A DNA stretch of 64,000 bases from the NCBI GenBank assembly GCA_021713415.1, contig JAKJJQ010000004.1:1-64000 (forward strand), read 5' to 3'. The position numbers and the translations under genes are program-made. This DNA comes from M0027 sp021713415. Its GTDB lineage: Bacteria > Pseudomonadota > Gammaproteobacteria > Francisellales > Francisellaceae. The notes below the pieces were generated by a model. That model worked only from the letters and a program-made list of their open reading frames with translations. It was not told the origin of the DNA and ran no database searches. Of the stretch, positions 41,608-51,039 are shown one piece after another; positions within the stretch are counted from its first letter, which is position 1; each line of letters begins with the position of its first letter.

Positions 41608-42477
41608 TTATTTTGGGCTTAACAGTATAACGGCAATTAGAATAAATACTAAGGATAAAATCTGCCGCCTATTTAAATGCTCCTTATAAATAAGTATTGA
41701 TAATATAACAATAACAAAACTTCTTAATGAAAAAATTGGCAATACAATACTGGCTGGCCCTGTATTAATGGCAATGGCTAATAAACTTAAACCTAATGCT
41801 GAAAATACGCCAGTTAATAAACCAAGTGCAAAGCCTTTATGTTGAAATGCTGCTTGTAACGCATCACCTTTAGTTTTTAAAAATAAAGGCTTAATTACAA
41901 GCATGAGAAAATAAACCAATGCTATTAAATAAGCATATGCTAATACTCGTTGATTATTCATACCCAATTCATTAGTAATTTTTAAGCCACCTTCACGCAT
42001 AAAAATAAATATTACACCGAGTAAAACATAAATAAGCCAAATTTTTTTCTCAATCGACATCTTTTCTTTTGGATTAAAACTAATTAATGCTGCACCAATT
42101 AAAATTAAGATAATACCAATAATTTCACCTATTGTTAAATGTTCACCAAAAAAACAAACAGACAGAATAATGATTATCACTAAATTTAAATTAATTAATG
42201 GTGCTGTTAAACTTGCCGGTCCATAACGATAGGCTTTCATAACCATCGTATTACCCATCACAGAACCTAGAGATACCAAAGCTGAAGCAATGATTAAAGG
42301 CCAACTAATACCCCATGCACCTTGGTAAGTTAAAATTAATGAAAAACCTAACCCACCCGATAAATAAAGACCTAAAAAAATACTATTACGTGAATACTGA
42401 AAACTTGTTGCGACTTTAAACATAAAGCCCGCCATACCAAAGAAAAAAGCACTAAATAATGCTGTAATAAACCACAT
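41608..42477 (-). CDS. EamA/DMT-family transporter, probable metallophore exporter (CntI-like)
   Basis: A 289-residue protein with ten predicted membrane helices in two EamA repeats (GMAGFMFKVATSFQYSRNSI; NTGPASIVLPIFSLRSFVIV). EamA proteins export small metabolites. In the Pseudomonas pseudopaline operon an EamA protein (CntI) exports the opine metallophore. Here the gene follows an opine dehydrogenase gene by five bases within a Fur-controlled iron operon, so export of an opine chelator is the best inference. Confidence 0.75.
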   Translation of the reverse strand: MWFITALFSAFFFGMAGFMFKVATSFQYSRNSIFLGLYLSGGLGFSLILTYQGAWGISWPLIIASALVSLGSVMGNTMVMKAYRYGPASLTAPLINLNLVIIIILSVCFFGEHLTIGEIIGIILILIGAALISFNPKEKMSIEKKIWLIYVLLGVIFIFMREGGLKITNELGMNNQRVLAYAYLIALVYFLMLVIKPLFLKTKGDALQAAFQHKGFALGLLTGVFSALGLSLLAIAINTGPASIVLPIFSLRSFVIVILSILIYKEHLNRRQILSLVFILIAVILLSPK

Positions 42478-42482
42478 AATGA

Positions 42483-43667
42483 CTATGCCGCACTAGTTAA
42501 CTGGGCAATTGAATGATTTACCAATTGAACACAGCTTTGTTCAATCTTACCAAAAAGCGCATACGCTTTAAGCTTCTCTAAAGATAAATGGTTTAATTGC
42601 ATATTTTCTAATGAACGCCCCATTTTAAGATAATCCACACCATTTAAAAGTGATGCTAATTGAATTAGATTCTGCATCACATCAGAATGATAACCTGATA
42701 ATAAACCTAATGAATACCAGGGTACTAAAACAAAAGGTACATCTTGTGAAATATAACGCTCTTTTAAACTATTCGGACATAACATCAGTGTATTATGTGC
42801 TTGTGAATATTTAAAAAAAGATTCAATCGATGAAAAACGTTTACCATAGAACTCAGCCATTAAGTCAAGGTATGGACGTGTATTTAAACCTAAACGCTCG
42901 CCAATTAAACAACGCTCGTAATCTAATTTCTCAATTAATGCTACTGTCGATTCAGAAATACCTTCTTTATAAAAATAAAATGGCTCTTCATCTTTTCCAA
43001 TTCTGCCCGCATTTAATAATGCATTAATCGGGTGGCTAATGCCACTTGTAATATTTAACCCTAATTCCAAAACACTATCACAAGGAACCAATTTAGATGG
43101 AAATATACCATCTAAATCCTCACAAATTGAACTGGCTAAAAAGTGAGGAATTGTTGCTAATTCAATTTGCTTTTTAGTTGCAACAATCTCAACATTTGCA
43201 GCATTATCACTTCGACAAGCATAAGGTAATGAGGCAATATCGCCGAGAATAATATCACAATCAAGATGAAATCGCTCAATCAAATCTAAATAGCATAATG
43301 AAGAAAAATTAGCTGCTAAAGTTAAAACCTTCTGGCCATTTTCTAAAAATGGCAATATACGCATCATCATAGATTCATGAGCAAAGCTTGGTAAAACAAT
43401 AAAAATATATTCAACCTTTGCTAAACAAGCGCCTAAATTTAGGCTTGCTAGATTTAACTGAGCTGTTTTTGGTACTGACTGAGTTGTTTTTAAATGGATC
43501 TTAAATCCATTATCAATAATTGCTTTAATACCGCCAGGGTGTGTTTTATCAGCAAATAAATTAACACAGTGCCCTTTTAATGCTAACTCTGCTGCTAATG
43601 CCTGCCCCCCATGACCTGCACCAATAATCGCAATTTTTTTTGCTTTTGATTGATTATTTATATGCAT
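42483..43667 (-). CDS. Opine dehydrogenase-like protein (CntM-like)
   Basis: A 394-residue NAD(P)-dependent octopine/nopaline dehydrogenase family protein. The Rossmann motif IAIIGAGHGGQALAAEL lies at residues 12-28. The catalytic domain carries ITSGISHPINALLNAGRI with the conserved His-Pro-x-Asn, and later a YFYKEGISESTV segment. Opine dehydrogenases reductively couple an amino group to a keto acid; CntM makes staphylopine or pseudopaline in this way. A GGGGAT ribosome binding site precedes the ATG. The position between a ferric binding protein and an EamA exporter suggests chelator synthesis. Confidence 0.8.
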   Translation of the reverse strand: MHINNQSKAKKIAIIGAGHGGQALAAELALKGHCVNLFADKTHPGGIKAIIDNGFKIHLKTTQSVPKTAQLNLASLNLGACLAKVEYIFIVLPSFAHESMMMRILPFLENGQKVLTLAANFSSLCYLDLIERFHLDCDIILGDIASLPYACRSDNAANVEIVATKKQIELATIPHFLASSICEDLDGIFPSKLVPCDSVLELGLNITSGISHPINALLNAGRIGKDEEPFYFYKEGISESTVALIEKLDYERCLIGERLGLNTRPYLDLMAEFYGKRFSSIESFFKYSQAHNTLMLCPNSLKERYISQDVPFVLVPWYSLGLLSGYHSDVMQNLIQLASLLNGVDYLKMGRSLENMQLNHLSLEKLKAYALFGKIEQSCVQLVNHSIAQLTSAA

Positions 43668-43698
43668 ATCGCATCCCCTTCTATCTTTAAATCAGATA

Positions 43699-44619
43699 TT
43701 AAGATTGATTAATCACCTTTTTTGGTGCACCTAGTGTTAAAAAGTTTGTTTCTTTCGCTTGATTAAATGCAATTTCAGTTGCTTTTAAACCATGAATTTG
43801 CGCCCAAACATCACGGCTTAAATAATAAACTTTATTTGCTTTAACTGCTGGGATTTGCTGCCAAAGTGGCTTAGCCGTTAATTTTTTAATTGTCGCATAA
43901 TCATTATTTGTCACTAAAATGACAATTACCTGCGGATTCTTAGCTAAAATCGCCTCAGGTGTCATCTCTACACGTTGGCGCGATGAATAAGTTTTAATTA
44001 AATTTTCTTTACCAATACTCGATAAGATTTCTGTAGCAATTGCATTGGCACTTAATGCTCTAAAAGCACCATTTTCAGCTACATAACCCATTAAAACCGT
44101 TGCTGGATGTGCTTGACCTAATTTCATATCACTTGTGGTATCGCGCTGATACTGTTGAATAATCTTTTTAGCCTTACTTTGTTTATCAAATACCTTAGCT
44201 AAAATAGTCAGATTTTTTATCTGAGCTTTTGGATTACCCATAATGCCATTAAGCATCATCGTTGGTGCAATTTTTTCTAATTGCGACTGAATATTCTTAT
44301 GAAAGGTAGTATCGGCAATGATTAAATCTGGCTTTAGTGCGGCAATCTCAGTTAATGATGGTTGTTGCTTACTACCAACAGAAGGAATCGATTGAATGTC
44401 ATTTAACATGTAATGAGGTAATGTACCTTCACCAACTTCATTGCCTGCAATTGCCATTGGCTTTATACCCAATAGCATTAAATCATCTAATAAACTTAAT
44501 TCAAGCACAACGACTCGCTTAGGTACTTTGTTAATAGAAGTATCAGCAAAAGTATTAGAAAAAATGGCACAAAAAATAATAAATACAATACTAACGAAAC
44601 TTAAGGTCCTTTTAATCAT
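43699..44619 (-). CDS. Periplasmic ferric-chelate binding protein (FecB/FhuD-like)
   Basis: About 306 residues from ATG 44619; GTG two codons earlier is also open. A signal peptide (LSFVSIVFIIFCAIFSNTFA) is followed by a TroA/FecB-fold binding protein: PKRVVVLELSLLDDLMLLGI, SLTEIAALKPDLIIAD and PEAILAKNPQVIVILV. No lipobox Cys is seen, so it is soluble in the periplasm. First gene of the operon, 40 bases downstream of a Fur-box-like site. Confidence 0.9.
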   Translation of the reverse strand: MIKRTLSFVSIVFIIFCAIFSNTFADTSINKVPKRVVVLELSLLDDLMLLGIKPMAIAGNEVGEGTLPHYMLNDIQSIPSVGSKQQPSLTEIAALKPDLIIADTTFHKNIQSQLEKIAPTMMLNGIMGNPKAQIKNLTILAKVFDKQSKAKKIIQQYQRDTTSDMKLGQAHPATVLMGYVAENGAFRALSANAIATEILSSIGKENLIKTYSSRQRVEMTPEAILAKNPQVIVILVTNNDYATIKKLTAKPLWQQIPAVKANKVYYLSRDVWAQIHGLKATEIAFNQAKETNFLTLGAPKKVINQS

Positions 44620-44658
44620 TTTCACTCACTTACTCGGCTATTTAAGTATTTTAAGTGA

Positions 44659-44677
44659 GATAATGATAATGAGAATT
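44659..44677 (-). promoter_or_regulatory. Fur box
   Basis: GATAATGATAATGAGAATT, given on the plus strand, matches the first 12 positions of the Fur consensus GATAATGATAATCATTATC exactly, with weaker agreement afterwards. It lies 40 bases upstream of the binding-protein start, within the promoter area, so the operon down to the ATPase is probably repressed by iron-loaded Fur. Confidence 0.75.
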
Positions 44678-44724
44678 GTTCTTATTTGCAAATGATTTTT
44701 GATATTACTTCAATACACAAGCAA

Positions 44725-45456
44725 TCAACTGTCATATTCGTTAGACTTATTGATACAACTAGTTGTTAAAGCTAATTGCTTAAAAGGATATATACTATCA
44801 GTAGATTCTTTTACTGTAGCTTTCATTAAACTTGCTTTGTTTTTGATATGTTCAAATAAAGTGCATTCCTCTTGACGATTCAGCATATAATCTTGCTCTT
44901 TTACATCAATAGTTAAAAAATCCAATGGATGCACGTATTGATTGTTAGAATCTTTATCCCAACGACCACTAATAAAAGTAGATAATTTTTTATCCGGCTG
45001 TGTTATTTTCTCACCAGATAATATCCCTGCCATTTTAAATCTTTCTTCTAATTTTAAGAAGAAATTAACTACAGCTTCTTCATCATAACTTTCATCTTGA
45101 AAATAAAATGTAAATTGATGTTTACCTTTATATCTTGCTATTGATTGCATAAAATCAATAGATTGATTATATTCATCTGAATCTTTTGAAAATTCTTTTA
45201 AATCTGTCAAATTAAGATTAAATTTTTCATCACGTTTAAATGGTTGGATGATTTTCATTTTTAAAATGGGGCAATTAGCTTCTTTTAATAAGTCATAAAT
45301 AATGCGTGCAGCTTCAGCTAAAGATGCCTCTGAAACACTGACATGTATTTTATAAGGTTTATCATGATAGTTTGATCTTCCTAGGTAATAATCACCATCA
45401 ACGATATACTTAAATATGTCGTTATGAATAAAATACAGACTTCTATTATTTGGCAT
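44725..45456 (-). CDS. Phosphothreonine lyase-like effector (SpvC/OspF/HopAI1 family)
   Basis: A 243-residue protein matching the phosphothreonine lyase family at each catalytic position I can place. K36-I-H38 in KPYKIHVSVSE corresponds to SpvC K104 and H106. K68 (LKMKII) lies 30 residues after that His, as K136 does in SpvC. R108 and Y118 in ARYKGKHQFTFYF match R148 and Y158, and GILSG and SGRW follow as in SpvC (VISG, SGRD). Family members inactivate host MAP kinases by beta-elimination of phosphothreonine. No signal peptide is seen. Delivery by a secretion system is inferred; none is encoded nearby. Confidence 0.78.
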   Translation of the reverse strand: MPNNRSLYFIHNDIFKYIVDGDYYLGRSNYHDKPYKIHVSVSEASLAEAARIIYDLLKEANCPILKMKIIQPFKRDEKFNLNLTDLKEFSKDSDEYNQSIDFMQSIARYKGKHQFTFYFQDESYDEEAVVNFFLKLEERFKMAGILSGEKITQPDKKLSTFISGRWDKDSNNQYVHPLDFLTIDVKEQDYMLNRQEECTLFEHIKNKASLMKATVKESTDSIYPFKQLALTTSCINKSNEYDS

Positions 45457-45555
45457 GGTTCTTATTTTAGTTTCATTTTTTCTTAGAAGTATAAAACCAT
45501 ATAAAAAAAGTTGAATAAATATTTATTGAGCAGAATTTATACCATTTTTATAAAT

Positions 45556-47898
45556 TTACTCTCGTTTTGCTAATGCAACCACCACAGGTGATAATAAAAA
45601 CGCACAAGCAATACCAACAAAAACACTTAAACCAAAGTAATGTACCACAGGGGTTGAGCTAAAGGCTAATAGCCCAAAAGATAATACCGTTGTAATTGCT
45701 GAGAGCATTACAGCAAGCATCGTACTTTGATAGCTTGCATGTGTTTCTGCAAAAAATAAAATATAATCAACAGCAATCCCTAATACCAAAATCATTGCCA
45801 AAATATTAAATAAGGTTAATGGTACACTAAATAAGCCTAAAACAGCCAAACCTAAACTTGCAGAGGCTAATGGCACTAGAATATAACTGATTGCCTTTTT
45901 AATACCATAACGTGCAAATAACAATAAAAACAATAATACAAACGCACAGCCTAATAACCAACTTAAGCGCTCACGATATGTTTTAAATACATTAGAGATA
46001 TCTTTTGCTTGATTCACTACTTCAGCATAAGGATATACTTTTAATAAATTTGCTAATTTCTGATAGCCGATTTGATCAGATATTAACATCATTGAAGCAT
46101 GAAGATGGTCTGTTTTACCTAGCCATAAAAACTCCAATTGATCAGATGCAGGGGATTCAAGCCAATCTTTAACCGTTAATGGATCAAATGGCATTTTTGA
46201 TAGTTTATGTGCAATTTCTTGTGCTTTTTTTGCATCGATACCAATACTTTTTAAATAATTAACTAATGTTTTACCCATTAACTTTTTCTGAACCAAACGG
46301 TAATTTGCCTCTTGCTGTGCTTTGGTTGGAATATATTGACTAATGGCAAGTAGTGGTTTTTTTACATCTGGAAATTGTGCTTTTATGACATTAGTAATAT
46401 TTTTTTCTCGTTGAATCACTTCAAATCTTGTCACGCCACTGACAACGATAAAACTTAATCCAGTATGATTACCAATAATCGTTTTAAGCTTATGTTCATT
46501 TTTGACTAATTGACTTGGCATATGCTCTAATGCTTTTACATCATCATTGGCTTTAAGTTGATAAATACCAAAAGCTGATATGATAATGATAAGAATAAAA
46601 ACTAAATAAATAATACTTAGTGGTATTTTTTGCCATAGGCGTAAATAAAGATTAGATACTTTCAATATCCAAGGTGTATAAGTTTTTTTCTTTGCTTTTA
46701 ACATTAATGGAAATGCACAAACAACCGTTAAATAAGCCATAAATAGCCCAACGATTGCAAATAAAGCTAACTGCCTAAGCCCAGGAAAAGGTGCTAGTGA
46801 AATAATTAAATAAGCTAAAATAATATTAATTAATCCCAAAGTAATACCAGGCAAGATTCGCTTTAAACCTTCTAACACCTTCCAGTTTTTACCACCTAAT
46901 AACCATTCTGCATAATAAAAAAATGCATAATCAACTGAAATACCAATCAAGCTTGCGCCAAAGACTAAAGTAAATAAATACACTGAGCCAAATACCCAAT
47001 ATGTCACCATAAAGGCACTGATAAAGCCAATAGCTGCTGAAAATAAGGTATAAAATAACGGTGATAGAGAACGAAAGGTAATTAATACAAGTAAAATTAC
47101 ACCAATAATTGAGCCAAGTCCGATAACTGAGATATCATGTTGTGCCTCTTGTGCGCCGGCTTTGGCATAAAACAAAGTACCTGTTTTTAATACATCAGTA
47201 TTTGGATATTGCTTGATAATCTCATCTTGCGCTTTATCAATTTGTTCAATCACCTTATCTTGAAAGGTCAGTGAAAAGCCACTTTCTTTTAACTTAGCTG
47301 TAAGAAAGCTATACCACTTACCTTGATAATAAGCCATCAAATGATCATTATACAAATTTAAATTTGACGTTGGCCTTACCAATTGAGTTAAGTAATTCTG
47401 AAATAAAAAGTAGGGGTCATTTTCAAGTAAACCAGTCGATGTAATCCCAATGGGGCTATATAGCTTGGCTAATGCACTGGTTTGAATTTTTTTAACCTGG
47501 TTATTAGCTAATAGTTTGTAATCTGTAGTTGATAAAAGGGATAATCTATGTGGGTAAAATAAACTACCCCACGCTTTTTGTGTATCGGCTGTAATTTCAT
47601 TGTTAATCTTTGCAAATAATTGCTCTTGAGTAAGCAGCTTTGTCAACTGATCAGCCGCTTGATAGGCTGCTTTTTGATCTTTATTACCAACTAAGAAAAT
47701 AATTTGATCGCCAAGTGTTGCTGATAAGTGCTCAGTTGCCTTTTTAACAATGGGTGATTGATCAGTCTCTGGTAATAAATCCAATATATTGGCATTAACT
47801 GGAAAGCCTCTAATAATCAGCGTCACTGCAAATGAAGTGCAAAAAATAACACTTAAGAGCAACCATAAAAAAAAACGCAATTTCGCATACTTCATCAT
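45556..47898 (-). CDS. MMPL/RND-type exporter of the aryl-polyene-like cluster
   Basis: About 780 residues, last gene of the leftward twelve-gene operon, starting at ATG 47898 five bases before the LolA-like stop. It has two halves of six membrane segments each, a first periplasmic domain at about 35-255, and conserved DYAFFYYAEWLL and GIAVDYILFFAETHA segments in helix 4 of each half. In aryl polyene clusters this protein, with a LolA-like carrier, is thought to move the lipid product toward the outer membrane. Confidence 0.85.
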   Translation of the reverse strand: MMKYAKLRFFLWLLLSVIFCTSFAVTLIIRGFPVNANILDLLPETDQSPIVKKATEHLSATLGDQIIFLVGNKDQKAAYQAADQLTKLLTQEQLFAKINNEITADTQKAWGSLFYPHRLSLLSTTDYKLLANNQVKKIQTSALAKLYSPIGITSTGLLENDPYFLFQNYLTQLVRPTSNLNLYNDHLMAYYQGKWYSFLTAKLKESGFSLTFQDKVIEQIDKAQDEIIKQYPNTDVLKTGTLFYAKAGAQEAQHDISVIGLGSIIGVILLVLITFRSLSPLFYTLFSAAIGFISAFMVTYWVFGSVYLFTLVFGASLIGISVDYAFFYYAEWLLGGKNWKVLEGLKRILPGITLGLINIILAYLIISLAPFPGLRQLALFAIVGLFMAYLTVVCAFPLMLKAKKKTYTPWILKVSNLYLRLWQKIPLSIIYLVFILIIIISAFGIYQLKANDDVKALEHMPSQLVKNEHKLKTIIGNHTGLSFIVVSGVTRFEVIQREKNITNVIKAQFPDVKKPLLAISQYIPTKAQQEANYRLVQKKLMGKTLVNYLKSIGIDAKKAQEIAHKLSKMPFDPLTVKDWLESPASDQLEFLWLGKTDHLHASMMLISDQIGYQKLANLLKVYPYAEVVNQAKDISNVFKTYRERLSWLLGCAFVLLFLLLFARYGIKKAISYILVPLASASLGLAVLGLFSVPLTLFNILAMILVLGIAVDYILFFAETHASYQSTMLAVMLSAITTVLSFGLLAFSSTPVVHYFGLSVFVGIACAFLLSPVVVALAKRE

Positions 47899-47902
47899 CA
47901 AG

Positions 47903-48535
47903 CTACTTTTCTTTAATATTTGAGAAATAAATTTTCATCTGGTCTCCTTGAGGCTGATTGACCTCAATAAATGATACATAGTTGCCGCCTGTAACAGTAA
48001 TACTTTCTATCGCCTTATCCAGTGGTGAAGCAATCGGTACTAACTTAACTTGCCAATTATCACTTTTACCTTGAAAATCAATTTTAAAGTAAGATTTAAC
48101 TAATTCAATATCTCCTTGAAATAATGACAGAAAAATATGTGTAAATGCAAAAACGATTGGTTGATCTTTCTTATCAATAACTGTCGGTGGATTATCCGCA
48201 ATCGTTTGGCTAATTCTAGTATCAGTTACGATTAATGTTGATTGAAACGGTTTTAGCTGATACCACTTAAGGCCATTGGTTTTCGATAGTTCAAACTGGC
48301 CGCTTGATATTAAAGGCTTTGATAATAAAGCAATTTTACGTATCTGTTTAAAATCACCAATGACTTTCTTTTGATTCGCCAATGTTGTTTTTACTGTATT
48401 AAATACTTTTAATTCACTTGCACTTAAATGATCAATATCTGTTGAATAGCCAACATTTAGTAATAAACATAAGCCCATCATAATCAAATATAGTTTTGAT
48501 ACAAAATAATTTAAAATGACATATGCATGCTTCAT
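47903..48535 (-). CDS. LolA-like outer-membrane lipid carrier
   Basis: A 210-residue protein with an N-terminal hydrophobic export segment (about 14-30) and a LolA-type body: GDFKQIRKIALLSKPLISSGQF, then GLKWYQLKPFQSTLIVTD and TISQTIADNPP-like strands. It lies between the thioesterase and MMPL genes, which is the conserved order in aryl polyene clusters. It probably shields the acyl product in the periplasm. The stop is five bases before the exporter start. Confidence 0.8.
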   Translation of the reverse strand: MKHAYVILNYFVSKLYLIMMGLCLLLNVGYSTDIDHLSASELKVFNTVKTTLANQKKVIGDFKQIRKIALLSKPLISSGQFELSKTNGLKWYQLKPFQSTLIVTDTRISQTIADNPPTVIDKKDQPIVFAFTHIFLSLFQGDIELVKSYFKIDFQGKSDNWQVKLVPIASPLDKAIESITVTGGNYVSFIEVNQPQGDQMKIYFSNIKEK

Positions 48536-48978
48536 TAAGCCGATCCTTTTAATTGCGTAAATTTATCAATAATATGTTGTGGTGATTGATAATACATCTC
48601 TGAAGTATCAGCATTGACAGCGATTTGGATACTATAGGCTTTTGTCAATTTATCACCGGTTTGTTTATCATAAATAATATACTGAATTTTAAGTCTATTT
48701 TCATATTCAACAATAAACGCATCAATTAAAATGACCTGCTTAAAATAAATCGGCTTTATATACTTCACTCTAATATCAATCACAGGCCAAATTAAGCCTT
48801 CATTTTCCATATCAACATAATTATATCCCAATTTATCCAAAAGACGACAGCGTGCAATCTCAAAATATTTAATATAATTACCATGCCAAACAATACGCAT
48901 AGAATCAACATCAAAAAAAGGAATTTCTAATTCTGTTGTTTCAGAAAGTACTGCATTACGCTTAGATGTATTTATCAT
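48535..48978 (-). CDS. Hotdog thioesterase (4HBT-type) of the cluster
   Basis: A 147-residue thioesterase. The signature IPFFDVDSMRIVWHGNYIKYFE carries the catalytic Asp of the 4HBT family, followed by YNYVDMENEGLIWPVIDIRV. It corresponds to the thioesterase (ApeK position) of aryl polyene clusters, releasing or editing acyl-ACP intermediates. It abuts the LolA-like gene by one base and follows the acyltransferase by 11 bases. Confidence 0.88.
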   Translation of the reverse strand: MINTSKRNAVLSETTELEIPFFDVDSMRIVWHGNYIKYFEIARCRLLDKLGYNYVDMENEGLIWPVIDIRVKYIKPIYFKQVILIDAFIVEYENRLKIQYIIYDKQTGDKLTKAYSIQIAVNADTSEMYYQSPQHIIDKFTQLKGSA

Positions 48979-48989
48979 AATACCACCTT

Positions 48990-49904
48990 TTACTTATGCT
49001 TAGGTTTTGCCCAAAAATCATAAAAATTAAACCATTGATAAGGATATTTATCACAATATTTCATTAGAAAGTCACTATACTTTTGCGCATAAATTTTTAA
49101 ATTGCCTGCTCTATTTTTTCGTGATAAGTCGACTGTCTCGGCAAACTTTTCATAAATAATGTCAAAATTCCGATTGGGCTTTTTCAAACAAAGCATCATA
49201 TAGGTAGGCGCTTTTAATAAATGTGCCAAAATAAACGCACCTTCTGGAAAATAAGCTTTATGATCTAAAAAACAAGCCTCAACTGAACGAGTTGCATCAC
49301 TAATAGAGGTTCGATCTGCAGCAATGACAATAAATTCGCCTTGATCTATTTTTTCTTTTAACTCAATTGCTAATTTAATATCTGTTGACTGTAAGTGAAT
49401 TAAATTAAGATCAGAAGCTGTATTAATTGACTGTAGCACTTGGTTAAATTTCAACGCATGCTGGCTAAATACCAATGCATTAATTTTAGCACCGGATGCA
49501 ATGCCACTTAATGCCCTTGCAATTTCAATATTACCTAAGTGTGCAGTTAATATGATGCCACCTTTTTTAGTTTTTAGCTGCTCTAAAAAAACATTTGCAT
49601 TTGCAAAATTCACTTGATCAACTTTGATTTTACCTGACCAGACAGCAAATTTATCAATTAAATGCTCTCCAAAACTTAAAAAATGTTTAAAGCGATTGAA
49701 TCTACGTTGATCATTTGCTGTTAAATAGGCTAAATATTTGCCAGATGCATCTCTTGCATTTTTTGCCAATATGTAATAATAAACCATCACAGGTACCATC
49801 AAGGTATAAGTTAGATAAAACCCTAACAAACGATAAGAAAAAAGTAGTATTTTCAACCCGAAAAGGCTGCCCTTTTCCTTAATCTGCGACCAATGAGGAC
49901 TCAC
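48990..49904 (-). CDS. LpxL/HtrB-like acyltransferase of the cluster
   Basis: A 304-residue membrane-associated acyltransferase with a GTG start whose G overlaps the upstream glycosyltransferase stop. One N-terminal membrane segment (about 18-40) is followed by GGIILTAHLGNIEIARAL (the H-x4-E/D catalytic motif), VIAADRTSISDATR and AYFPEGAFILAHLLKAPTY. It should acylate the glycosylated product. In E. coli-type clusters, as I recall, this domain and the glycosyltransferase are fused; here they are separate genes. Confidence 0.82.
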   Translation of the reverse strand: MSPHWSQIKEKGSLFGLKILLFSYRLLGFYLTYTLMVPVMVYYYILAKNARDASGKYLAYLTANDQRRFNRFKHFLSFGEHLIDKFAVWSGKIKVDQVNFANANVFLEQLKTKKGGIILTAHLGNIEIARALSGIASGAKINALVFSQHALKFNQVLQSINTASDLNLIHLQSTDIKLAIELKEKIDQGEFIVIAADRTSISDATRSVEACFLDHKAYFPEGAFILAHLLKAPTYMMLCLKKPNRNFDIIYEKFAETVDLSRKNRAGNLKIYAQKYSDFLMKYCDKYPYQWFNFYDFWAKPKHK

Positions 49905-50641
49905 TACTTAAACTTCCTTAATAATAATTTTGGTAATCGTATGAGCATAGCAAAAAATAATCGGCTATGCGTTAATGAAATTTTGATATTATCTTTTAAA
50001 ACTTTAAAATGTGAACTGCCATCTGTAGGGTAAATAACCTTTGTTGGAATAAATTTAACTGGCACGCCTTGCCAATAAAGTCTTACAATAATTGCAATAT
50101 CAAATGCCATTCTTTGAGGTAATGTAATATTTGATAACAAAACCATCGTCTCTTTTAATGGGTAGATACGAAAGCCACACATACTTTCAACAATATCTAA
50201 ACTTAATGTCTCTATTGCTACCCAAAAGTTAGTTATTTTTCTACCATAGACTCTACTTTTAGGCGCACTTTGATCATAAATAGGATAACCTGAGATTAAA
50301 GTATTTGGATGTTGGTTACTTAAATTCATAAAGGATCTAATATCCTCCACATTATGCTGGTAATCAGCATCAATTTGCAATGCATGAGAAAATCCTTGTT
50401 CAAATGCACGCTTAAATCCTGCACACACAGCAACACCTTTACCAGAATTTTCAGCTAAGGTAACTAACTCAATAAAATGATGCCTTTGTAATACTTGCTG
50501 AATGATTTTTTTAGTTATGAAATTACTGCCATCATCAACTAAAATACAAGGCAAATTATATTGGCTTAGTGCATCAAATAAAGCCATTAAACGATTACTA
50601 TGATTATAATTTGGAACCACTATGCAAAGCTTATAGCTCAT
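49904..50641 (-). CDS. GT2 glycosyltransferase of the cluster
   Basis: A 245-residue family 2 glycosyltransferase. It has IVVPNYNHSNRLMALFDAL, CILVDDGSN, a GKGVAVCAGFKRAFEQGFSH segment and QIDADYQHNVED with the metal-binding D-x-D. The C-terminus LRLPKLLLRKFK is basic and probably membrane-associated. It overlaps the dehydratase gene by four bases. It probably attaches a sugar to the polyketide/fatty acid headgroup. Confidence 0.88.
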   Translation of the reverse strand: MSYKLCIVVPNYNHSNRLMALFDALSQYNLPCILVDDGSNFITKKIIQQVLQRHHFIELVTLAENSGKGVAVCAGFKRAFEQGFSHALQIDADYQHNVEDIRSFMNLSNQHPNTLISGYPIYDQSAPKSRVYGRKITNFWVAIETLSLDIVESMCGFRIYPLKETMVLLSNITLPQRMAFDIAIIVRLYWQGVPVKFIPTKVIYPTDGSSHFKVLKDNIKISLTHSRLFFAMLIRLPKLLLRKFK

Positions 50642-51039
50642 AAATCCCTCTGAAGTCGGATTTTGCCTGATGAATAAGCCACATCATCTTTTAAATATTT
50701 AAAGATGAGCATTTCATTTTTAATCATTAATTCAAGTGTAATATGCGTTTTAGGCTTAATCACTTTCATAAATTTCATTGCATCAACTGCTGATATATCT
50801 GCTCGTTGCAAACCAAAATACTCACATGCATAATGGATTGCTAAATCTAGCTGAGCAACACCAGGTAAAATTGGGCAACTGTCAAAATGTCCTTTAAAAT
50901 ATACCAGGTTCTCAGGTATATAAAAATCTATTAATACATAGTCTGATTTTTGAGTTTGACAAACAATAAGCTCAAACTTTTTTATGACTTTTGTATCAAG
51001 TGCTTTGTTTTTATCATCCATATAAATGCCTTTTTTCAT
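50638..51039 (-). CDS. FabZ/ApeI-like 3-hydroxyacyl-ACP dehydratase
   Basis: About 133 residues, hotdog fold. VYFKGHFDSCPILPGVAQLDLAIHY is the FabA/FabZ signature, with the catalytic His in GHF. The start is either ATG 51039, overlapping the ligase stop (TGATG), or ATG 51021, preceded by AAAGG at good spacing. It corresponds to the ApeI dehydratase position. It would form double bonds in chain elongation, yet the matching ketoreductase is absent nearby. Confidence 0.85.
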   Translation of the reverse strand: MKKGIYMDDKNKALDTKVIKKFELIVCQTQKSDYVLIDFYIPENLVYFKGHFDSCPILPGVAQLDLAIHYACEYFGLQRADISAVDAMKFMKVIKPKTHITLELMIKNEMLIFKYLKDDVAYSSGKIRLQRDL

